The notes under the pieces: model-generated
Told to the model about the DNA's origin: nothing
Seen by the model: only the letters and a program-made list of their open reading frames with translations
Database searches by the model: none
From: Paenibacillus agilis
GTDB taxonomy: Bacteria; Bacillota; Bacilli; Paenibacillales; Paenibacillaceae
NCBI RefSeq assembly: GCF_007786455.1
Contig: NZ_VNJK01000001.1
Coordinates: 3,248,673 to 3,312,672, forward strand
Reading direction: 5' to 3'
Length of the DNA stretch: 64,000 nt
Program-made: the position numbers and the translations under genes
Part shown: piece by piece, positions 53,023 through 62,405 of the stretch
Numbering within the stretch: the first letter of the stretch is position 1
Layout of the letters: every line of letters starts with the position of its first letter

Positions 53023-53286
53023 TTACATGCCGTAAAAACGAGTTTTTTCTTCGAACTCATTGCTGTACTCTGTCTTAATCTCATTGCGATAAGAACGCTC
53101 AATCTTTTTCACATAGTTCAAGCGCTTCAAATTTTTAACCGTATCTTCCGCACGATCTGCATTAACATACAGTACTGCATAGTGCATTTTACGCGAAATA
53201 TAGTGAAGAGAACCGTATTTCTCCAGATTGCGAGCTGCTTTTACATCGCTCACCCATATAATATAGCCTGTACGTTGTGGAAACAT
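53023..53286 (-). CDS. ylbG: YlbG family protein (DUF2129)
   Basis: An 87-residue protein that begins FPQRTGYIIWVSDVKAARNL and has YVKKIERSYRNEIKTEYSN, the conserved start and end of the YlbG family. It is a small cytoplasmic protein of unknown function, almost always found next to ylbF. GGGGGA precedes the ATG. It ends the ylbF-ylbG pair. Confidence 0.92.
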   Translation of the reverse strand: MFPQRTGYIIWVSDVKAARNLEKYGSLHYISRKMHYAVLYVNADRAEDTVKNLKRLNYVKKIERSYRNEIKTEYSNEFEEKTRFYGM

Positions 53287-53381
53287 ATTTTCCCCCGCTT
53301 TCCATCGTAACTTCAGCTGTTTCCTTACTAGGCATCGCTGTTTCCAATATCTTAAGGCAATACCAACCTACTGTTATATAT

Positions 53382-53873
53382 CTAGCCGCAGCTTGAGCAA
53401 CCGCCACTGCATCCTCCACTAGAACAACCGCCAGTTGGCTGCAGTGCGTTGCTTGGTACCTTGATCGATTCAGATACAGAGTGAGCAATGACTTTAGAAA
53501 GTTCATATAACATCTCATCAAGCTGCTCTTCCGCACGTTTGAACTGTTGAACTTCTTCTATCTCGTCAAGCTTCTGCTCAATGGCAAATACCGCATCTCT
53601 TGCAGTATGATAATCAGGGTGAAAATGACCGAAACGCTCTGTTTCCTCGAATAAATCTTTCTTCCGAAGAAATTCACGTTTTAACTGCTTAACCTCTTCA
53701 TGCTGCTCCATCCGCTGTTTCCAAGTTAAATAACTCGTTAATTCAGCAGAATGCTTAATCATATCCCCCAGCTCATAAGCTTCCGTTAACAAAACAGTCG
53801 TATCTGCTTGACCGCTCTGCTCGGGATACTCCGATTGTGACACATGTATATGTGGCATGACTATCACGCTCAA
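53382..53873 (-). CDS. ylbF: YlbF/RicF regulatory protein
   Basis: A 163-residue helical protein. The core (LLTEAYELGDMIKHSAEL, then REFLRKKDLFEETERFGHFH, PDY) is a YlbF domain, and the tail GGCSSGGCSGGCSSCG is Cys/Gly-rich. In B. subtilis RicF is a part of the RicAFT complex that carries [4Fe-4S] clusters, promotes RNase Y-dependent mRNA maturation and affects sporulation and competence. The tail cysteines are the likely ligands. The frame opens at TTG 53873; an ATG at codon 6 is an alternative, with no clear site for either. Confidence 0.88.
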   Translation of the reverse strand: MSVIVMPHIHVSQSEYPEQSGQADTTVLLTEAYELGDMIKHSAELTSYLTWKQRMEQHEEVKQLKREFLRKKDLFEETERFGHFHPDYHTARDAVFAIEQKLDEIEEVQQFKRAEEQLDEMLYELSKVIAHSVSESIKVPSNALQPTGGCSSGGCSGGCSSCG

Positions 53874-53902
53874 TTCTTGTTATACTTGATGCTGTGTCTT
53901 CC

Positions 53903-55939
53903 TTACAACCACTCTGGTACGAGGAGACGAACACCTTCCCATTGACTCGGCATCAGCGACTTGCGTACTAATCTGGAATCTTCATTGATATGCGCTTCAA
54001 GAGCGTAATCCATATCAACCTGTCCATACAACCGGATCGGGACGACTCGAAGGAGTTTGCCATTCTCTTTAATTTGCAAGGCTAGCTTCAACTGAATCGC
54101 TGTCTCCACAATTTCCTTCATTGTCGAGGCATGGTAAGTGCGTACTTCTTTCGTCCACATGAGAGGCAGCCCAATGTAAGACGACAGCCATGACTCATCT
54201 CTACGATAAGCCATATCCATTTCATAATACTGCAATGAACTGGGACTGTAAACTATTCCATTCATTGTCGATATATTCTGGAAGTTCTTCGCAGATCTAT
54301 CACTTGCTGTTGCACCAGTCTCAAGCGACTCATCATCCGCCCCATTACTATCTGCAGATCCACATTCAACATCATCATCATTTCTCCAGTTTTTGAGCAG
54401 CGGCAAACCAATTTGCTCCATGACCGCTCTTATCTGTTCTACTTGAGCACGATCAACAACAAATGCAGTAGAGCCAATCTTACTAACCTTTCCTTTGAGT
54501 CTTCCCTGTTCACACTCTTGCTGGATAAGAAGCGCTGCCGCTTCATCTTCACAGCGAAGCAGCACCACTTCACTAAACCACGCTCGACCATATTGCTCAT
54601 TCCATCGTTCCCATGCATCGATAATATTTTCCGGAATGCCGGCCAGCGCATACTGCTCTAAGAAATCCTGCTGTTGTTTACGAGTACGTCCAGCATCAAT
54701 CGCTGCTTGAAAGGAGTCTTTTGTCAATCTATACATATGCATCCCACTAGAAGACGTGTGCTCTGCGATTTGCTCCAACTGCCAACGAATAAACAAAGGA
54801 CAATCTGGAGGAGCTATAATTTCAAAATCAGGCTGCACGAAAAATCCACGGCCGTCTTCCGTCTGCTCGTCCACATCATCCTCACTGCTTATTAGCCATT
54901 TATACCAAATTGAACTGTCTGACGCGGTACGGAGCTCACACCAGCCAAAACTGTGAAGAGCATGTAACCAAGCCTTCATTGTTTCAAGCTGTGACTGTTC
55001 CTCATCAAGCCAACCGCTTTCTTGCAACTGCTGCACAACGGACTCTGATCGAACCCACTGCCCTTGTCGACCGGCAGCCCTTAAAGCATAGAATAGATGC
55101 TTCGTCTCGGCATTTGCTACTGTGTAGTGCTGACCAACAAGCAACCATACCGCTTCGTTCCATTTTTGAATTGGCTGCTGAAGCCAAGCATATAATTCAT
55201 CCCTCTGGATAGAGAAGGACTGGGTGTCTTTGCGGATCAACCCTAAACGCATCGCTAAATCTATACTGATGGCTAGCTTAGGCGATACAGCTTCGGCAAA
55301 TGCGTAGCTAATCCTGCAAACCCCCAGCGATTCATTAGTCATTTGAAGTTGAGACTCCAGCCTCTGTACCGTTCGTTTATGAAGCGTGCCCTTTGCCGTT
55401 ACTGGCAATCCTTCGTTAGCCGTAAATACGAGCAAACGGAATAAATCGTTAATGACACCCAGCCCTGGTTCTGAGTCGGCAAAAAAATCTATATGCAGCT
55501 CTTCAGCAGATTCTGTGGCAGCCGAGTCCAAGACATATTGAAGAACCTTTACATAAACGTCAACAGGTACTACATATAAACGTTCTCCCCAAGCTTTACG
55601 GAATACGGCTAACAATCCTGCCTCATACCATATAGGAAGTGCTGCCATAATTTCAGCTGCCGCGGCATCCGCATGCTGCCATGACTCTATCATTTCCTCA
55701 TGGAATGGAAGCGGCCCTGCATGCTTTAACAGATGCACATAGAGCTGCTGTAAAGAAGGCGGCAACTGTTGAATCGTTTGCAGTACCAATTCAGGTGCAG
55801 CGGAGAATTTCTGCCAGTTTATATAAGGAGCAAATCCTCCATGAAGTGTATCGCTCTGCCCTGTTGTTCCCGCTTTTGCTATGTCTACGATTTGAGCAGC
55901 TTGTGATTCAGCTCGCGCCGCTAACTCCGATGTGTGCAC
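53903..55939 (-). CDS. helicase-associated (XPB/Ssl2-like N-terminal, PF13625-type) protein
   Basis: A 678-residue protein without helicase motifs. It has a long alpha/beta N-terminal part and, from about 380, FFVQPDFEIIAPPDCPLFIR followed by a repeat-like region ending near 540 (VEQIRAVMEQIGLPLLKNW). This is the feature set of proteins annotated as helicase-associated in Gram-positive bacteria. GTG 55939 is chosen since AAGGAGG inside the XPB gene lies eight bases upstream. It overlaps the XPB-like gene by 32 bp, so the two are coupled. Function is not established. Confidence 0.75.
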   Translation of the reverse strand: MHTSELAARAESQAAQIVDIAKAGTTGQSDTLHGGFAPYINWQKFSAAPELVLQTIQQLPPSLQQLYVHLLKHAGPLPFHEEMIESWQHADAAAAEIMAALPIWYEAGLLAVFRKAWGERLYVVPVDVYVKVLQYVLDSAATESAEELHIDFFADSEPGLGVINDLFRLLVFTANEGLPVTAKGTLHKRTVQRLESQLQMTNESLGVCRISYAFAEAVSPKLAISIDLAMRLGLIRKDTQSFSIQRDELYAWLQQPIQKWNEAVWLLVGQHYTVANAETKHLFYALRAAGRQGQWVRSESVVQQLQESGWLDEEQSQLETMKAWLHALHSFGWCELRTASDSSIWYKWLISSEDDVDEQTEDGRGFFVQPDFEIIAPPDCPLFIRWQLEQIAEHTSSSGMHMYRLTKDSFQAAIDAGRTRKQQQDFLEQYALAGIPENIIDAWERWNEQYGRAWFSEVVLLRCEDEAAALLIQQECEQGRLKGKVSKIGSTAFVVDRAQVEQIRAVMEQIGLPLLKNWRNDDDVECGSADSNGADDESLETGATASDRSAKNFQNISTMNGIVYSPSSLQYYEMDMAYRRDESWLSSYIGLPLMWTKEVRTYHASTMKEIVETAIQLKLALQIKENGKLLRVVPIRLYGQVDMDYALEAHINEDSRLVRKSLMPSQWEGVRLLVPEWL

Positions 55940-57617
55940 TACTTTTGCCTCCTTCTTCACTTACGGCATATTGATAACCCTGTTCAACAAGAAATAGCTG
56001 ACGCTTCATCGCATCCTCTACTTCTCTTGTCCCTGATGATACAACGGTATAGAAATAGGCAGCTCTTCCATCCTCTTTAGGACGAAGCAATCTCCCTAAG
56101 CGCTGCGCCTCTTCTTGCCGGGAGCCGTATGTCCCTGATACTTGAATCGCAACCGTAGCGTCCGGTAAATCAACTGCAAAATTAGCTACCTTCGAAACCA
56201 CTAGCACACGCGCTTCACCTTTGCGAAACGCCTTATAGAGACGCTCTCTTTCTTCTTGCTTCGTTGCTCCCGTTAAAAGAGGAGCCCCTAGTTGCTGTGC
56301 AAGTTGATGCAATTGGTCCAAATATTGACCAATTATAAGTGTAGGTGCTTCAGCATGCTGCTCCACGATACGTTCAACGACCGTCATTTTCTCCGGGCTC
56401 TCAGCTGCTATTCGGGCCTTCTCCCGTGAAGCGGCTAAACGATATTTATCCCAAGAGGCTTCATCCATAGGCACCCTGATCTCATGACAAGCGACCGAGG
56501 CGATCCATCCCTGACGCTCCAGCTCTTTCCAAGGCAGTTCAAACCGTTTGGGACCGATCAGTGAAAATACATCACGCTCACAGCCATCCTCACGAATCAA
56601 GGTAGCTGTAAGGCCAAGGCGACGAGTCGCCTGCAAATCTGCAGTTGTTCGAAATACGGGGGCAGGAAGCAGGTGCACTTCATCATAAATAATTAAGCCC
56701 CAGTTGCGCTGATGGAATAATCCCATATGAACCCATTCTTCAGCTTCATCTCGGCGATACGTCATCATTTGATAGGTCGTAATTGTAATCGGCCGCACTT
56801 GCTTATGCTGGGATGTATATTCACCTATTTGTTCCGACGAAAGCGTCGTTTTGCTTAGTATCTCTTGTTTCCATTGCTTCACAGATGTTGCATTCGACGT
56901 TACAATTAAAGTCTCGCTCCCTAATTCAGCTATCGCACCAATGCCAACGACCGTTTTCCCTGCTCCGCATGGCAATACGATAATCCCATCACCGGCTATT
57001 TGTGTCGTGGTACCGATATAAGCCTCTACAGCTGAATTCTGATAAGGGCGGAGAGAGAATGGATATTCACCTAGCTTTCCTACCAGCTCCACCTGCAGCG
57101 GCTCTCCATCGTTATAGCCTACACGATCTATAACCGGATACCCAACACGGGCAAGCTCACGCTTCACTCTACCTCGATGCCTCGCTGCAATTTGAACACT
57201 ACCAGCTACTGGCCTGCCAATGAACATCGTACCGATCTCTGGGTCATTCATGAAGGATAGAAGACGTGCTTCTTCTGCACACTTAAGTATGAGCACATCC
57301 CCTTCATCATCCCCCTCTAAAACGAACAAGCCGTATCGATCCATCCACATCGCAATTTCTTGTTTCACCTTCATAGGCACTGCCCAAGTCGCATACTTAT
57401 CCAGCACTTGAATCACATCTACTATACTTCGTCCTGAAGCAGCAGCATTCCACAACGTCAGTGGTGTCATCTTGAATGTATGTATGCCTTGCGGATGCTT
57501 AACTAAAGATGAAAAACGCTGCAGCTCTTCTCGTATCTCATCATAGCGCTTGCTCCCATCATGGACTAAAATATTCATATCTGGCTGAACAGCCAATTCA
57601 AACGCACTCTTGCTCAT
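55908..57617 (-). CDS. XPB-like DNA repair helicase
   Basis: A 569-residue superfamily 2 helicase. Walker A CGAGKT is near 217-222 and DEVH near 312-315. The XPB-specific RED motif follows in LTATLIREDG (342-344). Motifs V-VI include VSKVANFAVDLPDA and QRLGRLLRPKEDG. The N-terminal 180 residues form the damage-recognition-like domain. Archaeal and bacterial XPB proteins unwind damaged DNA, often with a nuclease or accessory partner. AGGAGG precedes the ATG. The next gene overlaps and encodes a large helicase-associated protein, the probable partner here. Confidence 0.92.
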   Translation of the reverse strand: MSKSAFELAVQPDMNILVHDGSKRYDEIREELQRFSSLVKHPQGIHTFKMTPLTLWNAAASGRSIVDVIQVLDKYATWAVPMKVKQEIAMWMDRYGLFVLEGDDEGDVLILKCAEEARLLSFMNDPEIGTMFIGRPVAGSVQIAARHRGRVKRELARVGYPVIDRVGYNDGEPLQVELVGKLGEYPFSLRPYQNSAVEAYIGTTTQIAGDGIIVLPCGAGKTVVGIGAIAELGSETLIVTSNATSVKQWKQEILSKTTLSSEQIGEYTSQHKQVRPITITTYQMMTYRRDEAEEWVHMGLFHQRNWGLIIYDEVHLLPAPVFRTTADLQATRRLGLTATLIREDGCERDVFSLIGPKRFELPWKELERQGWIASVACHEIRVPMDEASWDKYRLAASREKARIAAESPEKMTVVERIVEQHAEAPTLIIGQYLDQLHQLAQQLGAPLLTGATKQEERERLYKAFRKGEARVLVVSKVANFAVDLPDATVAIQVSGTYGSRQEEAQRLGRLLRPKEDGRAAYFYTVVSSGTREVEDAMKRQLFLVEQGYQYAVSEEGGKSSAHIGVSGAS

Positions 57618-57742
57618 GCCGTTCCTCCTAATACATATAAAAAAATCACCCTCACCCTACGCAGCACTTCAGGCAGCTAGCTCACCAGAAGAAACGCATA
57701 CACTCAGGAGAAAGATGATCGTGTTAACCGAATTCCTAATCA

Positions 57743-58168
57743 TTAATGCGTATACGACGACTCCGAAATTTCACTTAATGCATGTCCCGCCTCATTAACA
57801 AGCGGCGTTCGAACAGCTAAATCGCCTAATGCGACAATCCCTTCTAATCTGCCGTTATCAGTAACGAGCAAGCGGCGTATTTGTTTATCTGACATCAACG
57901 CAGCAGCCGTCTCGATAGATGCATCTGGTGCTACAGCTATAATTTCTTCTGTCATCACATCTCGGATCCGAGCTGAATTAGGTCTTTTTTCTGCTACACC
58001 GCGAACGACAATATCTCTATCCGTTACAACGCCGACAACAAGCCCTTGATCAACGACAGGGACAAAGCCGATATTATTCTCCTTCATCATAACAGCTGCT
58101 TCATACACATTATCCAGCAGCGTGAGCGTAGAACAAGACGTAGTCATTACTTCACGAACGATAGTCAT
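57743..58168 (-). CDS. CBS domain protein
   Basis: A 141-residue protein made of two CBS motifs, residues about 5-60 (VREVMTTSCSTLTLLDNVYE and GVVTDRDIVVRG) and about 70-125 (IRDVMTEEIIAVAPDASIET and LEGIVALGDLAVR). CBS pairs sense adenosine nucleotides. It is a stand-alone sensor, as in B. subtilis YhcV-type proteins; the partner is unknown. AGGAGG precedes the ATG. Confidence 0.9.
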   Translation of the reverse strand: MTIVREVMTTSCSTLTLLDNVYEAAVMMKENNIGFVPVVDQGLVVGVVTDRDIVVRGVAEKRPNSARIRDVMTEEIIAVAPDASIETAAALMSDKQIRRLLVTDNGRLEGIVALGDLAVRTPLVNEAGHALSEISESSYTH

Positions 58169-58259
58169 AGCCTATTCCTCCTGATGATACACTCTGCTAA
58201 CAATGGTTATCATCCCCTCAAAGCTATGCCATCATTCACCAATGACTTCTAATCCACCC

Positions 58260-59468
58260 TTATACATTCACACGGACTTCACAGTATTTCTGTTCTAATG
58301 CCTTCAACGCTGTCACGCCAAGCAACTCTGCTGCTAGAATCATAGCTCTCTCATCGAAATCAAACATTGGATGATGATGAGGATATTTCGCTTCTTGCTC
58401 ATTTCCAGCGCCTACTAGCATGAATGAGGCAGGTATATGCTGACCATAGTATGCGAAGTCTTCCGCAGGCATCATTTTCTCAGCTACTTCCAATGATGCT
58501 TCACCAAACTGTTCTATAGCCACTGCACGCATACGCTCCGTCTCATTCAAGTCATTATTCAATGCAGGATATCCACGTCGAATATGCAGGTCATAAGAAG
58601 CACCATACATCTCGCAAACATGCCGTGTAATATGTTCCACTCGTTCGATTATCTGCTCCCTAACAACTGGACTGAACGAACGAAGCGTACCATTCATAAT
58701 AGCTCGATCTGCAATAATATTTTGGGTTTGCCCTGCTTGCAACGTCCCAACAGAGACAACAGCGGGCTCTAGCGGAGAGAGATGACGGCTAACAATCGTT
58801 TGCAATTGCTGCACGAGGGCAGCACCAACGACTACTGCATCAATGCAAGTATGTGGCATTCCGCCATGTCCACCCTTGCCATTTATCGTTAAGAAAAAGT
58901 CATCTACTGCAGCCATCATTGGACCCTCACAAATGGCTAGCTTTCCATACGGGATCGGTGTCCAAAGATGGACCCCATAAATGGAAGAAACGCCATCTAT
59001 TGCGCCATCTTTAATCATCTGCTGGGCTCCACCAGGACTAACCTCTTCAGCCGGTTGAAACAACAGACGCACCTGTCCGCGCCATTTGTCTCTATTCCGC
59101 TGCAGTACATTCGCTATAGCCAACAATGTGGCCATATGCCCATCATGACCGCATGCATGCATCGTCCCAGGGACGGTCGATACATACTCACATTGCTTTT
59201 CATCTTGTATTTCCAGCGCATCCATATCAGCACGCAAGGCTACAATAGGAGCACCTTCATGTTCATCTGCCAAAATATCAGCGACTATACCGTGACCACC
59301 AACTCCACTACGATAGGCAATACCCATAGCCTCTAGCTGCTGCGCAATGAAGTGAGCTGTTTGCTCCTCATGATAAGAACGTTCAGGATGCTGATGCAAA
59401 TATCGACGCCACGCTATCAGCTGATCATTCAGTTCTAGCAATTGTTGATTGAACCAATTATAACTCAT
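58260..59468 (-). CDS. M20 family amidohydrolase/aminoacylase
   Basis: A 402-residue metallopeptidase-fold enzyme. ALRADMDALEIQDE, HACGHDGHMATLLA, FQPAEEVSPGG and MPAEDFAYY are the two-metal site of HipO/AmaA-type N-acyl-amino-acid or hippurate hydrolases. It removes acyl groups from amino acids or related amides in the cytoplasm. ATG 59468 is used because AAGGTGGA stands upstream; the frame opens at GTG 59480. No close functional neighbour. Confidence 0.93.
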   Translation of the reverse strand: MSYNWFNQQLLELNDQLIAWRRYLHQHPERSYHEEQTAHFIAQQLEAMGIAYRSGVGGHGIVADILADEHEGAPIVALRADMDALEIQDEKQCEYVSTVPGTMHACGHDGHMATLLAIANVLQRNRDKWRGQVRLLFQPAEEVSPGGAQQMIKDGAIDGVSSIYGVHLWTPIPYGKLAICEGPMMAAVDDFFLTINGKGGHGGMPHTCIDAVVVGAALVQQLQTIVSRHLSPLEPAVVSVGTLQAGQTQNIIADRAIMNGTLRSFSPVVREQIIERVEHITRHVCEMYGASYDLHIRRGYPALNNDLNETERMRAVAIEQFGEASLEVAEKMMPAEDFAYYGQHIPASFMLVGAGNEQEAKYPHHHPMFDFDERAMILAAELLGVTALKALEQKYCEVRVNV

Positions 59469-59774
59469 CCTTACTTCCACCTTTCTGCTGGTACAAGTTT
59501 TGTTTATGTATGTGACTGTTTATTGTGCAAACACGACTTCTTACCTTACGCATTCGCCTATAAATGTAGATTATGATATATAGATTGCCTATTATTGTAA
59601 CATAATCTTTTTCTTTTAACGGACTATATTATCAAAATGAAACGCATTCTTTTTTGTTAAAAATCTCTATCTTCGCCCCTTCCCTACTGGGATATCTTGC
59701 GGTTGATGTAGAAACATACTATCATGGAATGGAGGTTGAACTAGACGTTAGTAGAATAAGGGAGGAATCGGCAC
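59469..59774 (+). other. intergenic region upstream of the YugN gene
   Basis: AT-rich divergent spacer between the amidohydrolase and YugN genes. I see no strong operator. The YugN ribosome binding site (AGGGAGG) is near its end. Confidence 0.4.
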
Positions 59775-60122
59775 ATGATTATTGACAACTCCGGCCTTAA
59801 TGGGCTTGTATCGGACTTAGCACACATTGACGAAGTAAGTGAATCACTTGGTTTCGTTCGCTGGCAATGGGAATATTACCGCGCTACATATGATTTCAAG
59901 ATCGAAGACAAAAAGAGCGGCGAAGATTACTATTTGCGCATTAACACAAGAGTTAAAGAAGGCAAGCTGGAAAAGCCTGACGCTTTGCTCGAAATCGAGC
60001 ACGTGTATATGGGGAGAGCTACTTTCCCACACGGCTTGGATTATGAAACACCAATCCCTCAACCGATTGTCAATGCGGCTACAGACAAGCTGTCTGCACT
60101 AAAGCAAGCTCTGAGCGCATAA
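59775..60122 (+). CDS. YugN-like family protein
   Basis: A 115-residue small cytoplasmic protein. FVRWQWEYYRATYDFKIED and YYLRINTRVKEGKLEKPDAL match the YugN-like family, with no known biochemical role. AGGGAGG is 8 bases before the ATG. It is followed 10 bp later by a SEDS-family gene, and the two are likely co-transcribed. Confidence 0.82.
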   Translation: MIIDNSGLNGLVSDLAHIDEVSESLGFVRWQWEYYRATYDFKIEDKKSGEDYYLRINTRVKEGKLEKPDALLEIEHVYMGRATFPHGLDYETPIPQPIVNAATDKLSALKQALSA

Positions 60123-60132
60123 GAGGACTATT

Positions 60133-61410
60133 TTGAATCGGACGACTTACAAATCCATCAAACCAGCTAAGCCAACTAAACGTCAGTCACCTCAGAAACT
60201 GCAGCTTAACCGTGGCACGCCGGATTTCACGATGCTTGCACTCACATTACTACTTGTCGGTTTCGGAATCGTTATGATATTTAGCGCAAGCTCTAACGTC
60301 GCAGCTGTTTCTAAATCGATGAACTTCGATGCCCTTTACTTTGTAAAGAAGCAAATGATGTGGGCTGTACTTGGTACCATTGCGTTGCTTATAACGATGA
60401 ACATACCGTACATGTTTTTCAAAAGATGGTTTATGCCATTTTTCCTAATCACCCTTCTTATGCTTCTTCTTGTTCCATACGTTGGAGAAGAGCGTAATGG
60501 AGCGCGCAGTTGGTTTGGGATCGGGGGCTTAGGAATACAGCCTACTGAGGTAGCAAAAATAACACTTGTGTTATATTTGTCTGCTCTAATCGCCAAGAAA
60601 GGCGAGGGCTTCCGTAATTTTAAGACAGGCCTGTTCCCCGTCATGATTATCGTCGGCGTTGTTGTCGGCTTAATTATGCTCCAGCCTGACTTTGGCTCTG
60701 CTGTTATTCTGACATTGACAGCAGGTGTCATCGTTATCGCAGGGGGCGCCAATTTGAAGCATATATTCAATTGCTTTATTGTCGGTGTGCTAGGGATATT
60801 AATTGTATTAGGCGTTAATGCCTTGATCTCAGGCGGAAGCCCATTTTCATCAGGGTATCAGATGGACCGGATCAAATCCTGGCTGGATCCATTCTATGAT
60901 CCTCAGCACGCCAGCTACAATCTTCTACACTCGTTGAAGGCTATCGCTCATGGCGGTTGGTTCGGCACCGGATTCGGGCAAAGTATACAGAAGCTGTTCT
61001 ATTTGCCTTATCCTTATAATGATTTTATTTTTGCTGTTATCGCAGAAGAACTTGGCTTTATTTTTACATCCATCTTTTTGCTTGTTTACGCCTACTTTAT
61101 TTGGCGCGGTCTATTAATCGCTCTACGCTGTCCTGATATTTTCGGCACACTAGTGGGGGTTGGTATTATGGGCTGTATCGCCATCCAGGCATTCATAAAT
61201 ATCGGCGGTGTAACTCGAACGATACCGATTACAGGTGTTACTTTGCCATTTATCAGTTACGGTGGTTCATCTCTACTTATCACGATGACAAGCATCGGTA
61301 TACTACTTAGTATTTCCCGTGAGCAGAGTCGCGTAGAGCAAGCATCTGAGCGAAGATCGTCCCAATCCCGTACACAAAAAAAAGACTACAGGTCTATCAG
61401 ACCTCTGTAG
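60133..61410 (+). CDS. SEDS-family peptidoglycan polymerase (FtsW/RodA/SpoVE)
   Basis: A 425-residue polytopic protein with about ten transmembrane helices from residue 36 onward. GARSWFGIGGLGIQPTEVAK, the YNDFIFAVIAEELG segment (likely catalytic Asp) and LPFISYGGSSLLITM are SEDS hallmarks. It polymerises glycan chains from lipid II. The start is TTG 60133 with AGAGGA six bases upstream; the next ATG would fall inside the first helix. Which of FtsW, RodA or SpoVE it replaces is not clear. The end of the gene is part of the terminator hairpin. Confidence 0.93.
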   Translation: MNRTTYKSIKPAKPTKRQSPQKLQLNRGTPDFTMLALTLLLVGFGIVMIFSASSNVAAVSKSMNFDALYFVKKQMMWAVLGTIALLITMNIPYMFFKRWFMPFFLITLLMLLLVPYVGEERNGARSWFGIGGLGIQPTEVAKITLVLYLSALIAKKGEGFRNFKTGLFPVMIIVGVVVGLIMLQPDFGSAVILTLTAGVIVIAGGANLKHIFNCFIVGVLGILIVLGVNALISGGSPFSSGYQMDRIKSWLDPFYDPQHASYNLLHSLKAIAHGGWFGTGFGQSIQKLFYLPYPYNDFIFAVIAEELGFIFTSIFLLVYAYFIWRGLLIALRCPDIFGTLVGVGIMGCIAIQAFINIGGVTRTIPITGVTLPFISYGGSSLLITMTSIGILLSISREQSRVEQASERRSSQSRTQKKDYRSIRPL

Positions 61411-61421
61411 TCTTTTTTTTC
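61376..61421. terminator. bidirectional terminator overlapping the SEDS gene end
   Basis: A8, then GACTACAG pairs with CTGTAGTC, inner TCT/AGA, then T9. It begins inside the coding sequence (stop at 61408-61410) and also serves the convergent Asp23 gene. Confidence 0.93.
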
Positions 61422-61422
61422 T

Positions 61423-61812
61423 TTAGCGTACAACGCGCTGAATTTCATCTAATTCTTCATCTTTGAAGGCAACGCCCTCAACCTTGATGTTCACTTCCAC
61501 AACAGTTAACCCTGTCATGTTCTGCACAGCTTCTCGAACAGTTAGTTGAAGCTGGCGACATACTTCATGAATTGGCATACCATACAGTACAACAATACGC
61601 AAATCGATCGCTGTCTCTAATTGACCTACTTCGACTGAAACCCCTCTTTGTACATTCTTACCTGAAAGACGCTTAGCCCATCCTTCTGACAGGCCTCCTG
61701 ACATCGCAGCAATACCTGGAGTTTCAAGGGCAGCAAGTCCTGCAATGGTGGAGACGACATCATCTGATATCCGAATATTCCCCTCTTGATTCATCAACTG
61801 CTCTTCCGTCAT
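61423..61812 (-). CDS. Asp23/Gls24 family protein
   Basis: A 129-residue Asp23 protein: ISDDVVSTIAGLAALETPGI and DLRIVVLYGMPIHEVCRQ, then a charged end. It is a paralogue-type relative of YloU at 25231-25590 in this window. ATG 61812 is chosen from two ATGs after AAGGAGG; the frame extending to 62034 would add an unrelated leader. It may act at the envelope. Confidence 0.9.
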   Translation of the reverse strand: MTEEQLMNQEGNIRISDDVVSTIAGLAALETPGIAAMSGGLSEGWAKRLSGKNVQRGVSVEVGQLETAIDLRIVVLYGMPIHEVCRQLQLTVREAVQNMTGLTVVEVNIKVEGVAFKDEELDEIQRVVR

Positions 61813-61924
61813 CGTCATCCTCCTCCTTTTCCATTTGATAATATTGTAACGATACTGAACGCCGAAATCAAATGTTGAACCTGCAAGATTCAAGAAGAGG
61901 AACCTTATCAATACTGCATCATTC

Positions 61925-61958
61925 AAAAAAGCTTGGGCGACTATAGCCACCCAAGCTT
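61925..61958 (-). terminator. terminator of ylaN
   Basis: AAGCTTGGGTGG pairs with GCCCAAGCTT on the minus strand, followed by a T run. Confidence 0.9.
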
Positions 61959-61960
61959 CG

Positions 61961-62260
61961 TTACGAAGAAGATACCGAACGGTTTTCCAATGCTTCGTAT
62001 AGTGTTGCCAAATTCCGTTCCAACTTGCTGACAAGCTGCTTGCCTGTCTGCTCTTGCAATAGACCCGCTTTTACAGCGAAGTCGACCTGGCGAGAGAACC
62101 CGTACATCTGCGTGTCCAACACTTCCTCATAGAGAGGACAGTAGCGTGTAGCCAAGTTCTCCATCTGAACTTGAATCAGCTTCTCTATTTGATGCGCCTC
62201 ATCTTCCAACAGGGCGAGCGCTCGATCGTTCAACTGTTGCAGCACATTCGACGATGTCAT
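61961..62260 (-). CDS. ylaN: YlaN family protein (DUF1507)
   Basis: A 99-residue helical protein. LNDRALALLEDEAHQIEKLI and CPLYEEVLDTQMYGFSRQVD, then a KLERNLATLYEAL end, match YlaN closely. B. subtilis YlaN is reported to bind iron and modulate Fur. ATG 62260 follows AGGGGGGA; the frame extending to 62290 is not supported. It has its own terminator. Confidence 0.93.
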   Translation of the reverse strand: MTSSNVLQQLNDRALALLEDEAHQIEKLIQVQMENLATRYCPLYEEVLDTQMYGFSRQVDFAVKAGLLQEQTGKQLVSKLERNLATLYEALENRSVSSS

Positions 62261-62347
62261 ATCTAATTCCCCCCTATGACCTGAGGTCACGATTGTTCTA
62301 TTATCATATTAGACGATCATGACATTGAACACAAGATGTAGGAATGG

Positions 62348-62382
62348 AAAAAGCCGAGAACGAATTACGTTACTCGGCTTTT
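62348..62382 (-). terminator. terminator of the HPr-like gene
   Basis: AAAAAGCCGAG pairs with CTCGGCTTTT; the minus strand runs into TTTTTCC. Confidence 0.9.
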
Positions 62383-62405
62383 GTGTACTTTGTTATATAG
62401 AATAA

